From positions 67,981,714 to 68,045,713 of the forward strand of contig OZ007570.1 in the NCBI GenBank assembly GCA_963931925.1: a DNA stretch of 64,000 nucleotides. Direction: 5' to 3'. Position numbers and translations under genes: made by a program. Below, piece after piece: positions 33,501-43,600 of the stretch (positions are counted from its first letter, which is position 1; each line of letters starts with the position of its first letter). The notes beneath the pieces were generated by a model. The model was not told the origin of the DNA and ran no database searches. It saw nothing but the letters and a program-made list of their open reading frames with translations. This DNA is from Onchidella celtica. Its lineage: Eukaryota; Mollusca; Gastropoda; Systellommatophora; Onchidiidae.

Positions 33501-36500
33501 AGATTAATAATTTTGTGAAAATAAAGAAAAAATACAGGGGGGGGGGGGTGAGTGAGGTGGAGAGGAGGCCATGCATCGATTTAAGTTTCCAATTAGCCTA
33601 ATTTTTCTGTATCTGAAGATTTTACGGCATTCCCATTGAAGATCATTTAGTGCTGTTTAAATTGCGTTCACATGTAATACCACCCCCACCCCCACAGATT
33701 CAGGACTACTTTTCAGTGAAGTGAGCGTGACTTGAAAATGCTGTCATACTTGTTTTGTTTCCTGGAGAAAAACATGCGTACTGCACTTTATTCATACCAC
33801 TGTACATTTCACAATGAGACCAAACCAGAGATATATCTCAGTCCCGCTGAAATAAAGAGCAAGCCTGGCAAATGCCAGAATTTTGCCATTCTTTACAGAG
33901 AGACTGTCCAAAAAGTTATTTAATGGATTTTTCCTATCAAAATCTTTTAATGAATGTTCTTTCCACTTTGACGGATCTCCAAAATCATAATTGAATTCAG
34001 CATGTTCAAATTAGGGGAGAAAAGTATAAAAAAAATTCTTGGACTTATTGGTTGCCATGGTAATGCCGCCATCTTAAATTTCGCCTCCATGTAAACAGCT
34101 ATTTTTAAAACCTAAAGGCTCCGTCATTTTTCAACAAATGATCTTGAAATTTCGTGTGCTTATATTTCAATACATAATAAAGATATTTTAATATTTTTAT
34201 TTGGATATCTTTGATAGATGTTTTTCTAAGAAAGTCTGAAAATTGTATTTAGCGCGTATGCATTTTTCTTGATTTTTCACCACAAAAATGATAGATTTCT
34301 CATAAACTATAAAAGAACTATAACTTGGATACTAATTTTTTTAGTAAACAATAATTATAAAGATGCTATAGTGCAATTTTCATCGAAATCCAACAAAATA
34401 TAAAAAAGTAGTTAGGAAATTATCGTAAAAAAAGTAAGTTTTGAGAAAAACGCGTTTGAAAATTTGCAAATGTTTTTTGGCTGAAAAAAGTGTCTGAATG
34501 TTTACCAAATGCCTCAATACATTCTTGACCGCTCTGGGTCATTCATACAAGTGGGAGATTCCAATATAAGGGTCCCCATATCACAAATCAGCCAGAAATG
34601 GCGTTTCATTGTGTCTTGAACTGGCAATTGTAGCGTATTATTTTCTTCTATTGGAAGCGAATATTTTACTTGACCCTCTCCCATGAAAGTTTTGTTTTTT
34701 TATGGAAAAACGCTTAGCTAGGTCAAATGAGAACCTTCCGAAAATCGACAAAAGCCAGAATCGACATTTTGAGCCCAAAACTTGATTTCAGGACCCGTTC
34801 CCCCCCCCCAAAATGCTCTGGTACTCACTTCTGTTCTGTGATCATCCTGTAACCTTTTTCAGTTCTGTGGTTGCATTGCACAGGCTGTGTAAGAAAATGC
34901 CAGTTTGTTTTCCTTCTTTTAAAAATGTATCTGAAATTTCAAACCTTGGAATGACTTTCTCCCATATGCTGACATCATGATGCACATTTCGAAATTTATG
35001 TAAATTTGAGCTGTTTAAGCATTTTGTTCCTCTTTTATAACCGCCAAGATCTGACTCCACATACTCAGTTAACTCCTGATTGCACCCCTGAATTTTCATG
35101 CATCACTCTTAGTCTTAGGGGTGCAGTTTGATGTTTACCACTTCAGGAACATTTAAATTATCTGACATAACCAGAATTATAAAGTAACTACCGGGCATTG
35201 CCCGGAATAAACAATCATGTGCCCCCCCCCCCCCTCTCTCTCTCATATAATAAAAGTAATAAACTACAGTCTTGCTTCAGAACTCATGCGCATCAGAACA
35301 CTGTGCACCAAACTGAACGCTTGAGACGGTTACTTTTTATGACATGCACGGTACTATATAATATTACGAAACAAACATGCAAAAATACAGATGTTACATA
35401 GCAATAAACATTGTTATTTTTTTAAAATACATGCTTGAAGTAAATAACTTTTAATTACAGCCATCATCTTCCTTGTCTCAATTGCCACCTTCGTGCCAAA
35501 TTTAAGGCCTGAAGAGTGTCTAGTTAGGTCAGTTAGTCATGCCAAAGGTTGCAAGTTACTGAAATATATAATAGATAAAGGTTTCAAATGAATCTGCACA
35601 TGACTGTATTTACCATGGTTTGTGGCAGTGATCTCACTCATAAGTCAGTGGTTTGAATTTCCCTTTGTCTATCATTGTAATTGGTCAAGGATAGACTTAA
35701 ATGAAATATTGCACCTTTATGAGAGTTACCTGTCAAGATGTCATCATGTGTAAATGTTAAATGTCTTGGTTTCCATGTTAATACATAATGGATAATGGAA
35801 TGGAGATCATTTATATAGTGCCTAATCCAAACGAGTTCGCTCTAGGCGCTTTACAGAAAGTCTTGTTCTCTCGATTTGCATCTCTCTCACTCTCTCTTTC
35901 TATCTCTCACCCTCTCTCTCTCTCTCTCACTCTCTCTACCTTTCTCTATCTCTGAGCAAATTGTAACGCAGCCTGTTAGGCGCAGTTCACAACTCACAAC
36001 AGTTCATAACTCACAACTTGTATTTTAAAGTATTATAATAATATTTGAATATATATTAATATCTATTTAATAATGAATTATAAATTTTTGTTGGTGATAT
36101 GGAGGGTGATAGGGCGGATAAATTTTAATCTATTAATTTTAATTTCAATTTTGCCCGGGCAGCGGCCTGTTCGGCCTGCTCTTTACGATTTCTAACTGCC
36201 AAGGTATCTTTAACGTGTGCAGCATGCACACGGGCCTTCCGAATTTTTTCTTCCTTATCCGAGAAGACTAGGTACTCGATCCTACCCCCAATAGGATCAG
36301 GGACACGAAAATATGAGAAAAATCCCAATTTCCAACATGCCTGCACAGCCCAGGTTTTGAACCCGGGGCCTTTGGCATGAGAGGCGAGCACCTTGCCTCG
36401 AGACCACCTTGTCTCCTTTTGCTCATAGTCAAGCAGGATTTGGCCCTCGAATAGAAGTTGTTAATATTTTGTGCAGTTTACATTGTCCATGTGACCAGTG

Positions 36501-36807
36501 GAACCTGCCTACCTGATGAGTGAGGAATAATTTCGTATATAATAACATGCTCACAATATTATTTTCAGAATGTGGTATGTTTTTTTAATTAGAATTTTCA
36601 GTGTCCAAGAATGTGTATTGTATTAAATGATTCTGAAGTACTTTGCTTTAATTCAAGGCCATTATGGAGGCGTCGTATTCCCAAGTATCCTGTCTACTGG
36701 AAAGGCGACCCACAACTTCGAGTGTTTCTGCCACAGTTCTGGATGAAAATGTTGAAACCAGAAGATGATATGCCAAAGAATCAAGTGCACTTTGAAGTTC
36801 ACCCTCA
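30515..36807 (+). CDS. MRPL23: Mitochondrial ribosomal protein uL23m (5' exons only)
   Basis: Two exons are visible: 30515-30552 (MSCSITFRGVQL plus two bases, donor gtaagt) and 36658-36807 (acceptor attcaag, donor gtaagt). Phase 2 matches, and the split codon gives Leu. Exon 2 encodes RRRIPKYPVYWKGDPQLRVF, then LPQFWMKMLKPEDD and VHFEVHP. This aligns with the N-terminal part of MRPL23 (human has YPLYRLGGPQLRVF), a protein of the mitochondrial large ribosomal subunit near the exit tunnel. The start has A at -3. The exon should be followed by the conserved MT.xDV.NYLE.IY block; I could not find it up to 64000. The 6.1-kb intron holds three MITEs, a degenerate tRNA-like unit and a SINE. Confidence 0.8.
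30712..30830. repeat. CTAGATCT-rich clusters
   Basis: Clusters of tctagatctagat and tctagactagac, as near 8.7-9.0 kb, within intron 1 of MRPL23. Confidence 0.55.
30977..31239. mobile_element. hAT-like MITE with exact 8-bp target duplication
   Basis: Terminal inverted repeats of at least 26 bp begin GGCGCTTTTTCGGTTGTTCC and match exactly at both ends. The flanks are identical 8-mers, gactttta (30969-30976 and 31240-31247). At 263 bp with no coding capacity this is a non-autonomous element; 8-bp duplications are characteristic of hAT transposases. The intact ends and duplication suggest a young insertion. The interior shares gagggtctagtcagtttgta with elements at 31.7, 53 and 60.7 kb. Confidence 0.85.
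31670..31990. mobile_element. Internal fragment of the TATCCG MITE family
   Basis: Shares long blocks with 60600-60900, including gaaggtttgctgaaacaaaa, gtcagtttgtatcaatgg and gttttgctactaagccgatt, but the TATCCGTACAACATG ends are absent. It is either a truncated copy or a copy with different ends. Confidence 0.7.
32085..32160 (+). repeat. Degenerate tRNA-Ser-like unit
   Basis: gcgtggcgaaatggttaaga fits an A box of tRNA-Ser type, and gggtgcggatccgagt sits where the B box should be but is altered. A SINE head or tRNA pseudogene rather than a functional tRNA. Confidence 0.45.
32182..32764. mobile_element. pogo/Tigger-like MITE, TA duplication
   Basis: The ends are inverted repeats: CAGTGCACTCTCCCGATTAC and its counterpart GTTATCGGGAGAGTGCACTG, flanked by TA on both sides. 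Internal copies of ctcc(c)gataacgacat near both ends give a multi-part terminal repeat typical of Tigger/pogo elements. The 583-bp interior has five CCAAT boxes (32427-32536), a TGAGTCA (about 32591) and a YY1-type CCGCCATCTTG (32672-32682), but no transposase frame. It seems to retain promoter sequence of an autonomous parent. Confidence 0.82.
34000..34830. other. Intronic block with RFX/YY1-like motifs, no gene seen
   Basis: gttgccatggtaat (34051-34064), one base short of an RFX X-box palindrome, directly precedes gccgccatctt (YY1-like, 34065-34075). The remaining sequence is A/T-rich with repeated stretches around ttgaaaatttgcaaatgttt, and ends at a poly-C run. It may be a DNA-transposon remnant, but I found no convincing terminal repeats. 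Confidence 0.3.
34842..35099 (-). other. Unrecognised open frame, possible exon or transposase piece
   Basis: An 85-codon frame on the minus strand reads MKIQGCNQELTEYVESDLGG, then YKRGTKCLNSSNLHKFRNVH and further residues. Codon use looks protein-like, and an AG at about 35086 could be an acceptor. No family recognised. It lies inside MRPL23 intron 1 in antisense, next to the 34000-34830 block, which favours a transposon relic. Confidence 0.25.
36145..36420 (-). mobile_element. tRNA-derived SINE, copy 2
   Basis: On the minus strand: head with ggtggtctcgaggcaaggtg (A-box region) and cgggttcaaaacc (exact B box), then the same body as copy 1 at 9680-9955. It ends in intron 1 of MRPL23 about 240 bp before exon 2, opposite in strand to that gene. 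Confidence 0.8.
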
Positions 36808-37618
36808 GTAAGTATTCACAGCTTTTCTATTTCATTACTTAGCTGTAACACTTCATCTATTTTTGTTCTTGTCTCTGTGATGATATCAACACTTTCAAAT
36901 GTTTGTACTACCAAAGCATAACATGAATATGAAAATGCAGCATGGATCAGAAATCTTATAAATCGAAACATGCAAAGCCATATGCTCGTCTTAATAATCT
37001 TACTTTTCTTTAGGGTCAAACTGTCGCGATATTTTTTTTTTACATTGTCATTGTGAGATTTCTTAGATTATTCTGGACCAACAGACAAGCAGGTTCTGTC
37101 AATGTTGTCTATGGTTTGTTCCATCAGAAATATACAGATGTGGTGTGATATAATCTTTAGCAGTGCCCTCTTTTAATACAGAGCAAGGCCAGCCTTACTA
37201 TGAAAGAGACTTACTGACTATCTTTGTCTGGCCGAAATAACAAGCTTTAGGAAATGGAAGGATAACTGGCATTGTTACAATGACCTGAATAATGAGCTTT
37301 TAGGTCTTTCTCAGACTGGCTGTGGATATAATTTTTTTTACCTGTTGTCACGATTTCTTAATCTTTATAAATGAGAGAGAATTGCAAAACTTGAGCTGAG
37401 AACTCAGAGACAACCATGAAACATAGAAAGACATGTCTGCAGTTTTCACTCGAAGTCATTTAAAAAAAATATAGTTCGTAATAGATGAATTATTATGTTC
37501 AGCATGGATAGTTTCGAAGTTGAACTGTGTTTTTATCATGCTGCCTGTTAGAGCCCAACATTCACAGCTTCTCCTCTCTGTGTATGCTAAAAAAAGTTTC
37601 TTCTTCCAGTGTCATGTG

Positions 37619-40605
37619 TCAGTAGTTTAGCAACTTTTTCTGGTGCAGCATTATCAGGGTATAAAGAATAATGGGACTCAGGGTGCCGAGGAAGACATAT
37701 TTTGGTAAGCCTGGATGTACCTGGGCTATTGGATTTGTCTGCAATAAGCTGAAAATACAAAAGAGAGGAAAGCATAGGGAGAGGGTCTATGGTATTGGTT
37801 ACCTTTGGATCTGGCTTGGCCATGAGAGAATCTGTGTGTCGCCTCTCTGGCACAAACACCAGGAGATACTCCGTGTCCTGGGAATAGAAATAACAGGGAT
37901 GAAATGTAGATGTAGGTGAGTGAGGGAATGTAAATAGTAACAGTAACAATCTTTTGGATTGTTTTATATAATTGATAAGTGACACTGGAAGAGTATGTGT
38001 GAAAGCAAAAGTGATGGAAATAACACTATTGTACTCTTATTTAGTAATGGAATGAAGCAGTGCAGAGCATGGATTTATGGGATATATATTTTCCTTATTT
38101 TCATTCAGTGTCTCTTCATTTGAAAAGAAAGGAGAAGACATTTTGCCCAGCATTTTCCAAATACATCATTTTTACTGCTACACAGAATTCATTACTCACT
38201 TGCAAATGCCACAAGCAAGCATAATCATAGTGCTCCAATTTTATTCTCTTTTTCATGGCTCATATTTCTTGTGTTGACTTTTTCTTTTTTAAAGTATCGT
38301 AAATTTTGCGCTAATTTTCATTGGGAATACTTTTCTTTGAACAGCAATTATCTGTAGGTTCTGATGGTCTATGGTCATTGTAAATGTAACCAGATGTTAG
38401 GAATAATATGTACAAAGTTCATATAGTAGTCCTTGGTACAAAGGTAAAGATAATTTTTGTTTTGTTTAAATCTCCCATCGTCTCCATGTTTATCACCCAC
38501 CTGTGTCTCATAGTCACTGTCTGAAGTGTGTGGCTGGTGATGTTCTGAAGATTCTGAGTGGCGACCAACACTTCTTCTGATCAGCCGTACAATTGACACT
38601 CCCTTGCTACACATTTAAACTGTACTATTGTCTATTTGTCTGTCACAACATACCTGTTTGTACCCAAGTCAAAAATTGGCATTGAGAAAAAGTTGTTTGT
38701 AGCAAAGCATTGCGCAAGAAACGATACAATGAAACACAAACAAAAAGGGAAGACAGAGAATGGCCGATATTTCGACCCTTCGCCAAGAAAAGAAAAAGAA
38801 AAACAACAATAGAAAAAAAAAAGGAAAATTAAACAGATCAAATAATCTATAAAAAATCGAATATGAAATATATTGAATCTAAATAGAATATGAAATGAAT
38901 GCGTTTACTTGGCTGCCAGTTCTTGCTTGAATTATCCTATCTTTTAGTTTGCGTTTCATTGTATCTTTGGGTATTATTTCTCTCGCGAGGCATTGTTACA
39001 TACAACTTTTTCTTTTTGCTAATTTTTGACTTTGCTTTAAGCCTTGCTGCGACCCCCACTGTCCGTCTGTGGTTTTTATCATATTTCGTCAATTTGTGCC
39101 CGATAGGCCTACAATTATAGATCCTTCGGTGTAAGTCTCCCACTCAGTTTTAATTTCGCCAACACTGGTCCAGGTCAGTTTTTCTTGAGACTTTCTTATT
39201 TGGTAGTGAATAAATCAATGCAGAAATCTCGGAAGAACCATTTAGTGGCTCATGAATAGTATAGATATTAAGTGTTTAAACATGGAAGATCTACACCTTA
39301 GACGAAAAGCTTTTAAACAATACTTTGAACTTCAACTAATGTACCAAGTATCAGCTGAAGAAATTTTTATCGTCGTGGGAACGACTGTTGCTACATGCAT
39401 TTGTGGTTGGCCTTTATCTAATTCATTGCAAGATTAATCATTGCTGAATGATTTTTCATTAGTAAAAAATACATAATCCTTTCATCAGAATAGTTGTGAG
39501 TTTCAACACTGTGGCAGTGATTTTGTGTTTTTATAGATCTACTTTTCGTTTCTATCAAGACTTTGAAATTAATTTCTTATTTTTTTAAAATAGGTAGTCT
39601 CTGTACACTACGTCCATAACAGCAAAGAATATACATGTATAATATATCCTGTCACTGAATTGTCACGAATGTATCCGAATACAAATGCTGGTATTAGCTA
39701 TGTGTATCGCTGCTGAATCTGTCAACACGTTCTTGCTATGGTCCAAATGTACAAGTAATTCTGTGACCAAACACACACGTACTGAGTTGTGTTACAAGAC
39801 AAAGATGGAAACATGCCAGACCAAAGATAATGTGAAAAAAAAAAAAGGTACGGCGGCGCTAGCTTTTGTACAGTAAAGAGGTCAAGTTTGGAGTCAGTGA
39901 AGACCCCCAAAAGTTACTGAGCCCCTCAAGAGGAGAGATCATAGCTTCAGGTGGCAATCAAGCGCAATCAGACCTTAGACAAACGTTGAATGCAGACATT
40001 AGACCCGAGTCATGCCTGTCATAGGTAGAAATTGTAGATTTTAGTATTAAAATTTGAGAGGTGCTGAAAGTACACCGGAAACCAAGCATCAAAGGCATCA
40101 GTAGATCGGCCACTTTTGTAGAATCCTTAACATTTACTTACGTTGATGTCTGGATATCTAGGTAAAATGTGAGGAAATGTGGGAAAGGGGCTTTGAGGGG
40201 GTGGGGAGTGTAAGACTGAACTGTTGGAAGATATCTTTGCTTTTCACTGTGTTTTTCTATTGATCTTATTGGCTGAGATAGTCAAGTTTTGTCCTTACAA
40301 AGGTTTACAGCAGAATTACTGTGTCATTAGCAGATGCGTGGACAGTTGGCACGAACATTTGGGTGTAGGTAATGCTGAGGAATTCTGTCTGTTTTCATCC
40401 CCCCGTCCGCCTTCTTCTGCCCTCTCCACCCCATCCACGTCATGATTCATGAACACCGTGTTGTAGACACCGACATGTGAGGTGCACTGTAATGTACATA
40501 CCTTCTCAAACAGCTCCACCATGTCTCAGGCTTGTTGTGCTCACCGCTGTACGTCAGGCTGATCCTTCTCAAGATCTTCCTATTTCTCAGCTTTCTATCA
40601 CTGTC
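37619..40605 (-). CDS. Unrecognised gene, four 3' exons with C-terminal membrane segment
   Basis: Exons 40502-40605, 38501-38606, 37803-37877 and 37619-37738 all have GT-AG borders and consistent phases (2,0,0), giving the last 134 residues and a TGA stop. The first exon reads DSDRKLRNRKILRRISLTYS, then GEHNKPETWWSCLR; the second is rich in Arg, Ser and His and ends HTSDSDYETQ; the third starts DTEYLLVFVPERRHTDSL; the last has a hydrophobic helix (YVFLGTLSPIILYTLIML) followed by HQKKLLNY. The helix near the end suggests a tail-anchored or last transmembrane segment with a short basic tail. I do not recognise the family. Upstream exons must lie beyond 40605. The gene is antisense to the expected course of MRPL23. 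Confidence 0.68.
38668..39087. repeat. Repeat family A, copy 6 (inverted pair)
   Basis: Left arm has caaaaattggcattgagaaa, aagttgtttgtagcaaagca and gaaacgatacaatgaaacac; the right arm has cgtttcattgtatctttggg, tgttacatacaactttttct and ctgtggtttttatcatattt. Between them are agacagagaatggccgatat and an A-rich run. Same head-to-head layout as copy 2. It lies between two exons of the unrecognised minus-strand gene. Confidence 0.7.
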
Positions 40606-43600
40606 CTGCAGTCAAATATCTCTCACTGAATAATTACACAAAAATAACAGAATGATGAAAGCACAAAGCTGAAGTCCTGCAAGTTCTCAGGGCGCTAATG
40701 AATGGCAGAGTTTGTGTACAGAACTGCTCAATTTGCAATCACTTATCGGGTTTTGTACACCAACATTCTCCAGGCATGTTTCCCTTGCTTTTTTTCCCCT
40801 CTCTCCCACCCCGCCTGTGTTTTTAATGCGTGTTAGACGACTTTTGTATCCTCTCATGCAGGTTCAGGTAATGTTCAAAGTAAGCGTGGGCCAAAGGGCC
40901 ATGTGCCAATCACTTTGGAATTTTTCGAAGCAAGAGCGTCAAGTTACGGTTTATTGATGAGGTGAGTTCACTGAATACCTGAGAGAATTCACGCTGCGCG
41001 GACGAAGTGAATGGAATGACATCAACTATTCACTCACATCAAACTTTTTTGGCCCATTCACAGACGGGTAGCTTAATCAGTGATTGCACTAACTCCTTGT
41101 GAAATGAATGAAAATATTAGTTCGTTTTGTTTCCCACATGACAGTCAAGAGTTACCCGACGATGTACTTTTTTTTTTTTTTTTTTTGCCAGAGCTGATGT
41201 AGAACTAATAGTGGACTTTACATTAATGTCCACTGCCTAAATCTGTGTTAGGGCCGTGTTATGCTCACCTGTGTAAACTTCGTTTTGACAGAATAGGATT
41301 AGAGTCTACGCAATTAGATTGAACCAAAAAAAAAAAAAAAAAATCAAAAAAAAAAATAAATCAAGAAGGATTCGCAAAATTAGCAAATATCACGGAACTT
41401 AGTCTTATTCTGAGTGTTGCCTGTATGGAATATGCTGAAGTCAATCACAGTCAAGGGATCACCGCTTCTTCGACAAGCCAACCAGTGTTTGTGAAACTTT
41501 GTGGCCAGGCTTAAACACTGGATGACGTCAACTCCTATCTCACGAATGGCCGAACAATGAAGGAATCTTTAGCAAAAGTGGTTTAACATTAGTCGCACAT
41601 CCAAACAAGTCGCAGCACGAGCATCTGACACAATAGACGTTAGTTTTTGTTCTGGGAAAGCATTTGCCACTGTATTGACCGCTCAAGTTGGATTAACGCA
41701 AGGCCCGCGTGCCCGGTGGGTGAGACTAAAACTGTTGTAAGGTTGAGATCAGTTCCAGCAACGCCAGGACGTGTTACCGCAGCCATGCAAGCGGTCAGTG
41801 CGGGCGTGGACTGGGCCATTTCAGGTCATCCAGTAGTGGCCAGGTCTGCGCCAACGTCAGCCTGAACTCCTGGCCATGTATGTTTACTGGTTACACCATA
41901 CTGTGGCTGCTCAGTGATTGGGCACTTTAATGACCCTGGGAGGGGACGATGGGGTTGTGGAAAAAACGGGAGGGAAGGGGGTGAGTGGTTACGAAATGTA
42001 GAAACAATGGGCATGCACTGCGGGGTAGATGACCGTCACGAATGAGTGATTATTGTTCCTGCCTATGTATTTGTGTTGATTAATTAATGGAACTTCAACA
42101 CAATGCATGTTTACGATACGTGGTAGAATCTTTGTGTAAACTTGGCGTTACGAATCATGGCAGTTGTTCACGAAATTAGTCGTGGGCGTTAATATGATGA
42201 TGATGCTGGTGGCGATCATTTGGAGAAAGAAACAATGTAGGTTATTATCTAATTACTGACACAGACAATGGTCAGTTCATAAGAACAATAGATGTTCACT
42301 TCTTTATAATAGCGAAAGGAGGAAAATTACGGTCAAAGCACATTGTTCTCATGTTTAAAATACTAAATCTTTATATGTTGCAACATTCCTAGGTGATGCG
42401 TTGAGACAATCCCGAGTGACCATAGAGATACATGTATGTGCAGTGCTGGTCTCAGGAATGCTTTGCATAGACAGCCGATTTGTGACACAAACCAAAGAAG
42501 GTTTATGACCAAATGGTTGTAATGTTATGGCCGGAAATGACTTGAATTTGCTGGCGTTCGGTTGTAATGTAATTCATCTACTAAACTGTTTAAAGAGTTC
42601 ATTCGTAGTATGCAGGAGAGTTCATAGACCTTTAAAAATTACCAGCATCAGACCTGAAAATAAAGATCTGTTTACAAACGCTTGTGCCATTGACCGTTTT
42701 AAAATGTTTTAAATGTTATAGGCAATTTCACAAGATACTAATCAACATGTTGGCCAGGTAAAGAATAATTTTAATTTGTCAAACGTTCTGGGGCACCTCA
42801 AAATTAAAGCAAAATTCGGTCAGCTGGAAACGGCCACATTTGTAAAAATGTAAACGGGAATTGATACCCCCCCCAACAGACTTGCGGTTCGAATATGTCC
42901 GTATATTGACCCCAAAAGAAAGCGAAAAATTGAATAATCCAGCGCAGTTTCAAATTATATTTTTCAGTAACGAGAAAATTTTGGTGCGGAGTGCAAAGTA
43001 AACGAGGTCAAACGCCAAAAACCGCCTTGTTGCGCTTCCCACAGGAAAATAGATACACGTATGTTTCATAAGACATTCAAAATGTCTGAATCAAACGGTC
43101 AAATATCATATTATCACAATGATATGCCCTGCTGTAAGCGACCTGAGAAGCGCCTATCTACCCCACCTCACCAAAAGCCGGGAATAGCCTATATCCAGAC
43201 ACTTGCTGAAACTAGCAAATTCTTTGACATACCAACAGGGCACAGGCTCAAATGGCCCCTTGATGGAAATAGTGGAAATGAAAAAGAACATTAGTTTCGA
43301 AAGCAACACCTATAACTGGATCATCCAGACACCCGGGAACGTTCCACAGAAGGAAACTGCTTTATCATGCAGACATCTTCTGGAGCACGACATTTTGTTT
43401 GTTTGTTGTTGTTTGAAGGTAGACAGAGGTAGCTTTTGGGGGGGGGGGGGGGGGGGGGGACTTTCTTCTGCCACAGATTTTAAAATGTCAGAATCCAAGG
43501 GCATGTGGACGTTGGTCCCGTTTGGGGTCGGGATTTATGGTGCTGGAGACACTGGGAAAAAAAACAACGGAGGGGGTTGGGGGGGGGGGGGGGGGAGGTA

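Noticed and set aside
41647-41865. 72-codon plus-strand frame tested as a missing MRPL23 exon
   Set aside because: Contains none of the conserved MRPL23 residues (MT.xDV.NYLE.IY).
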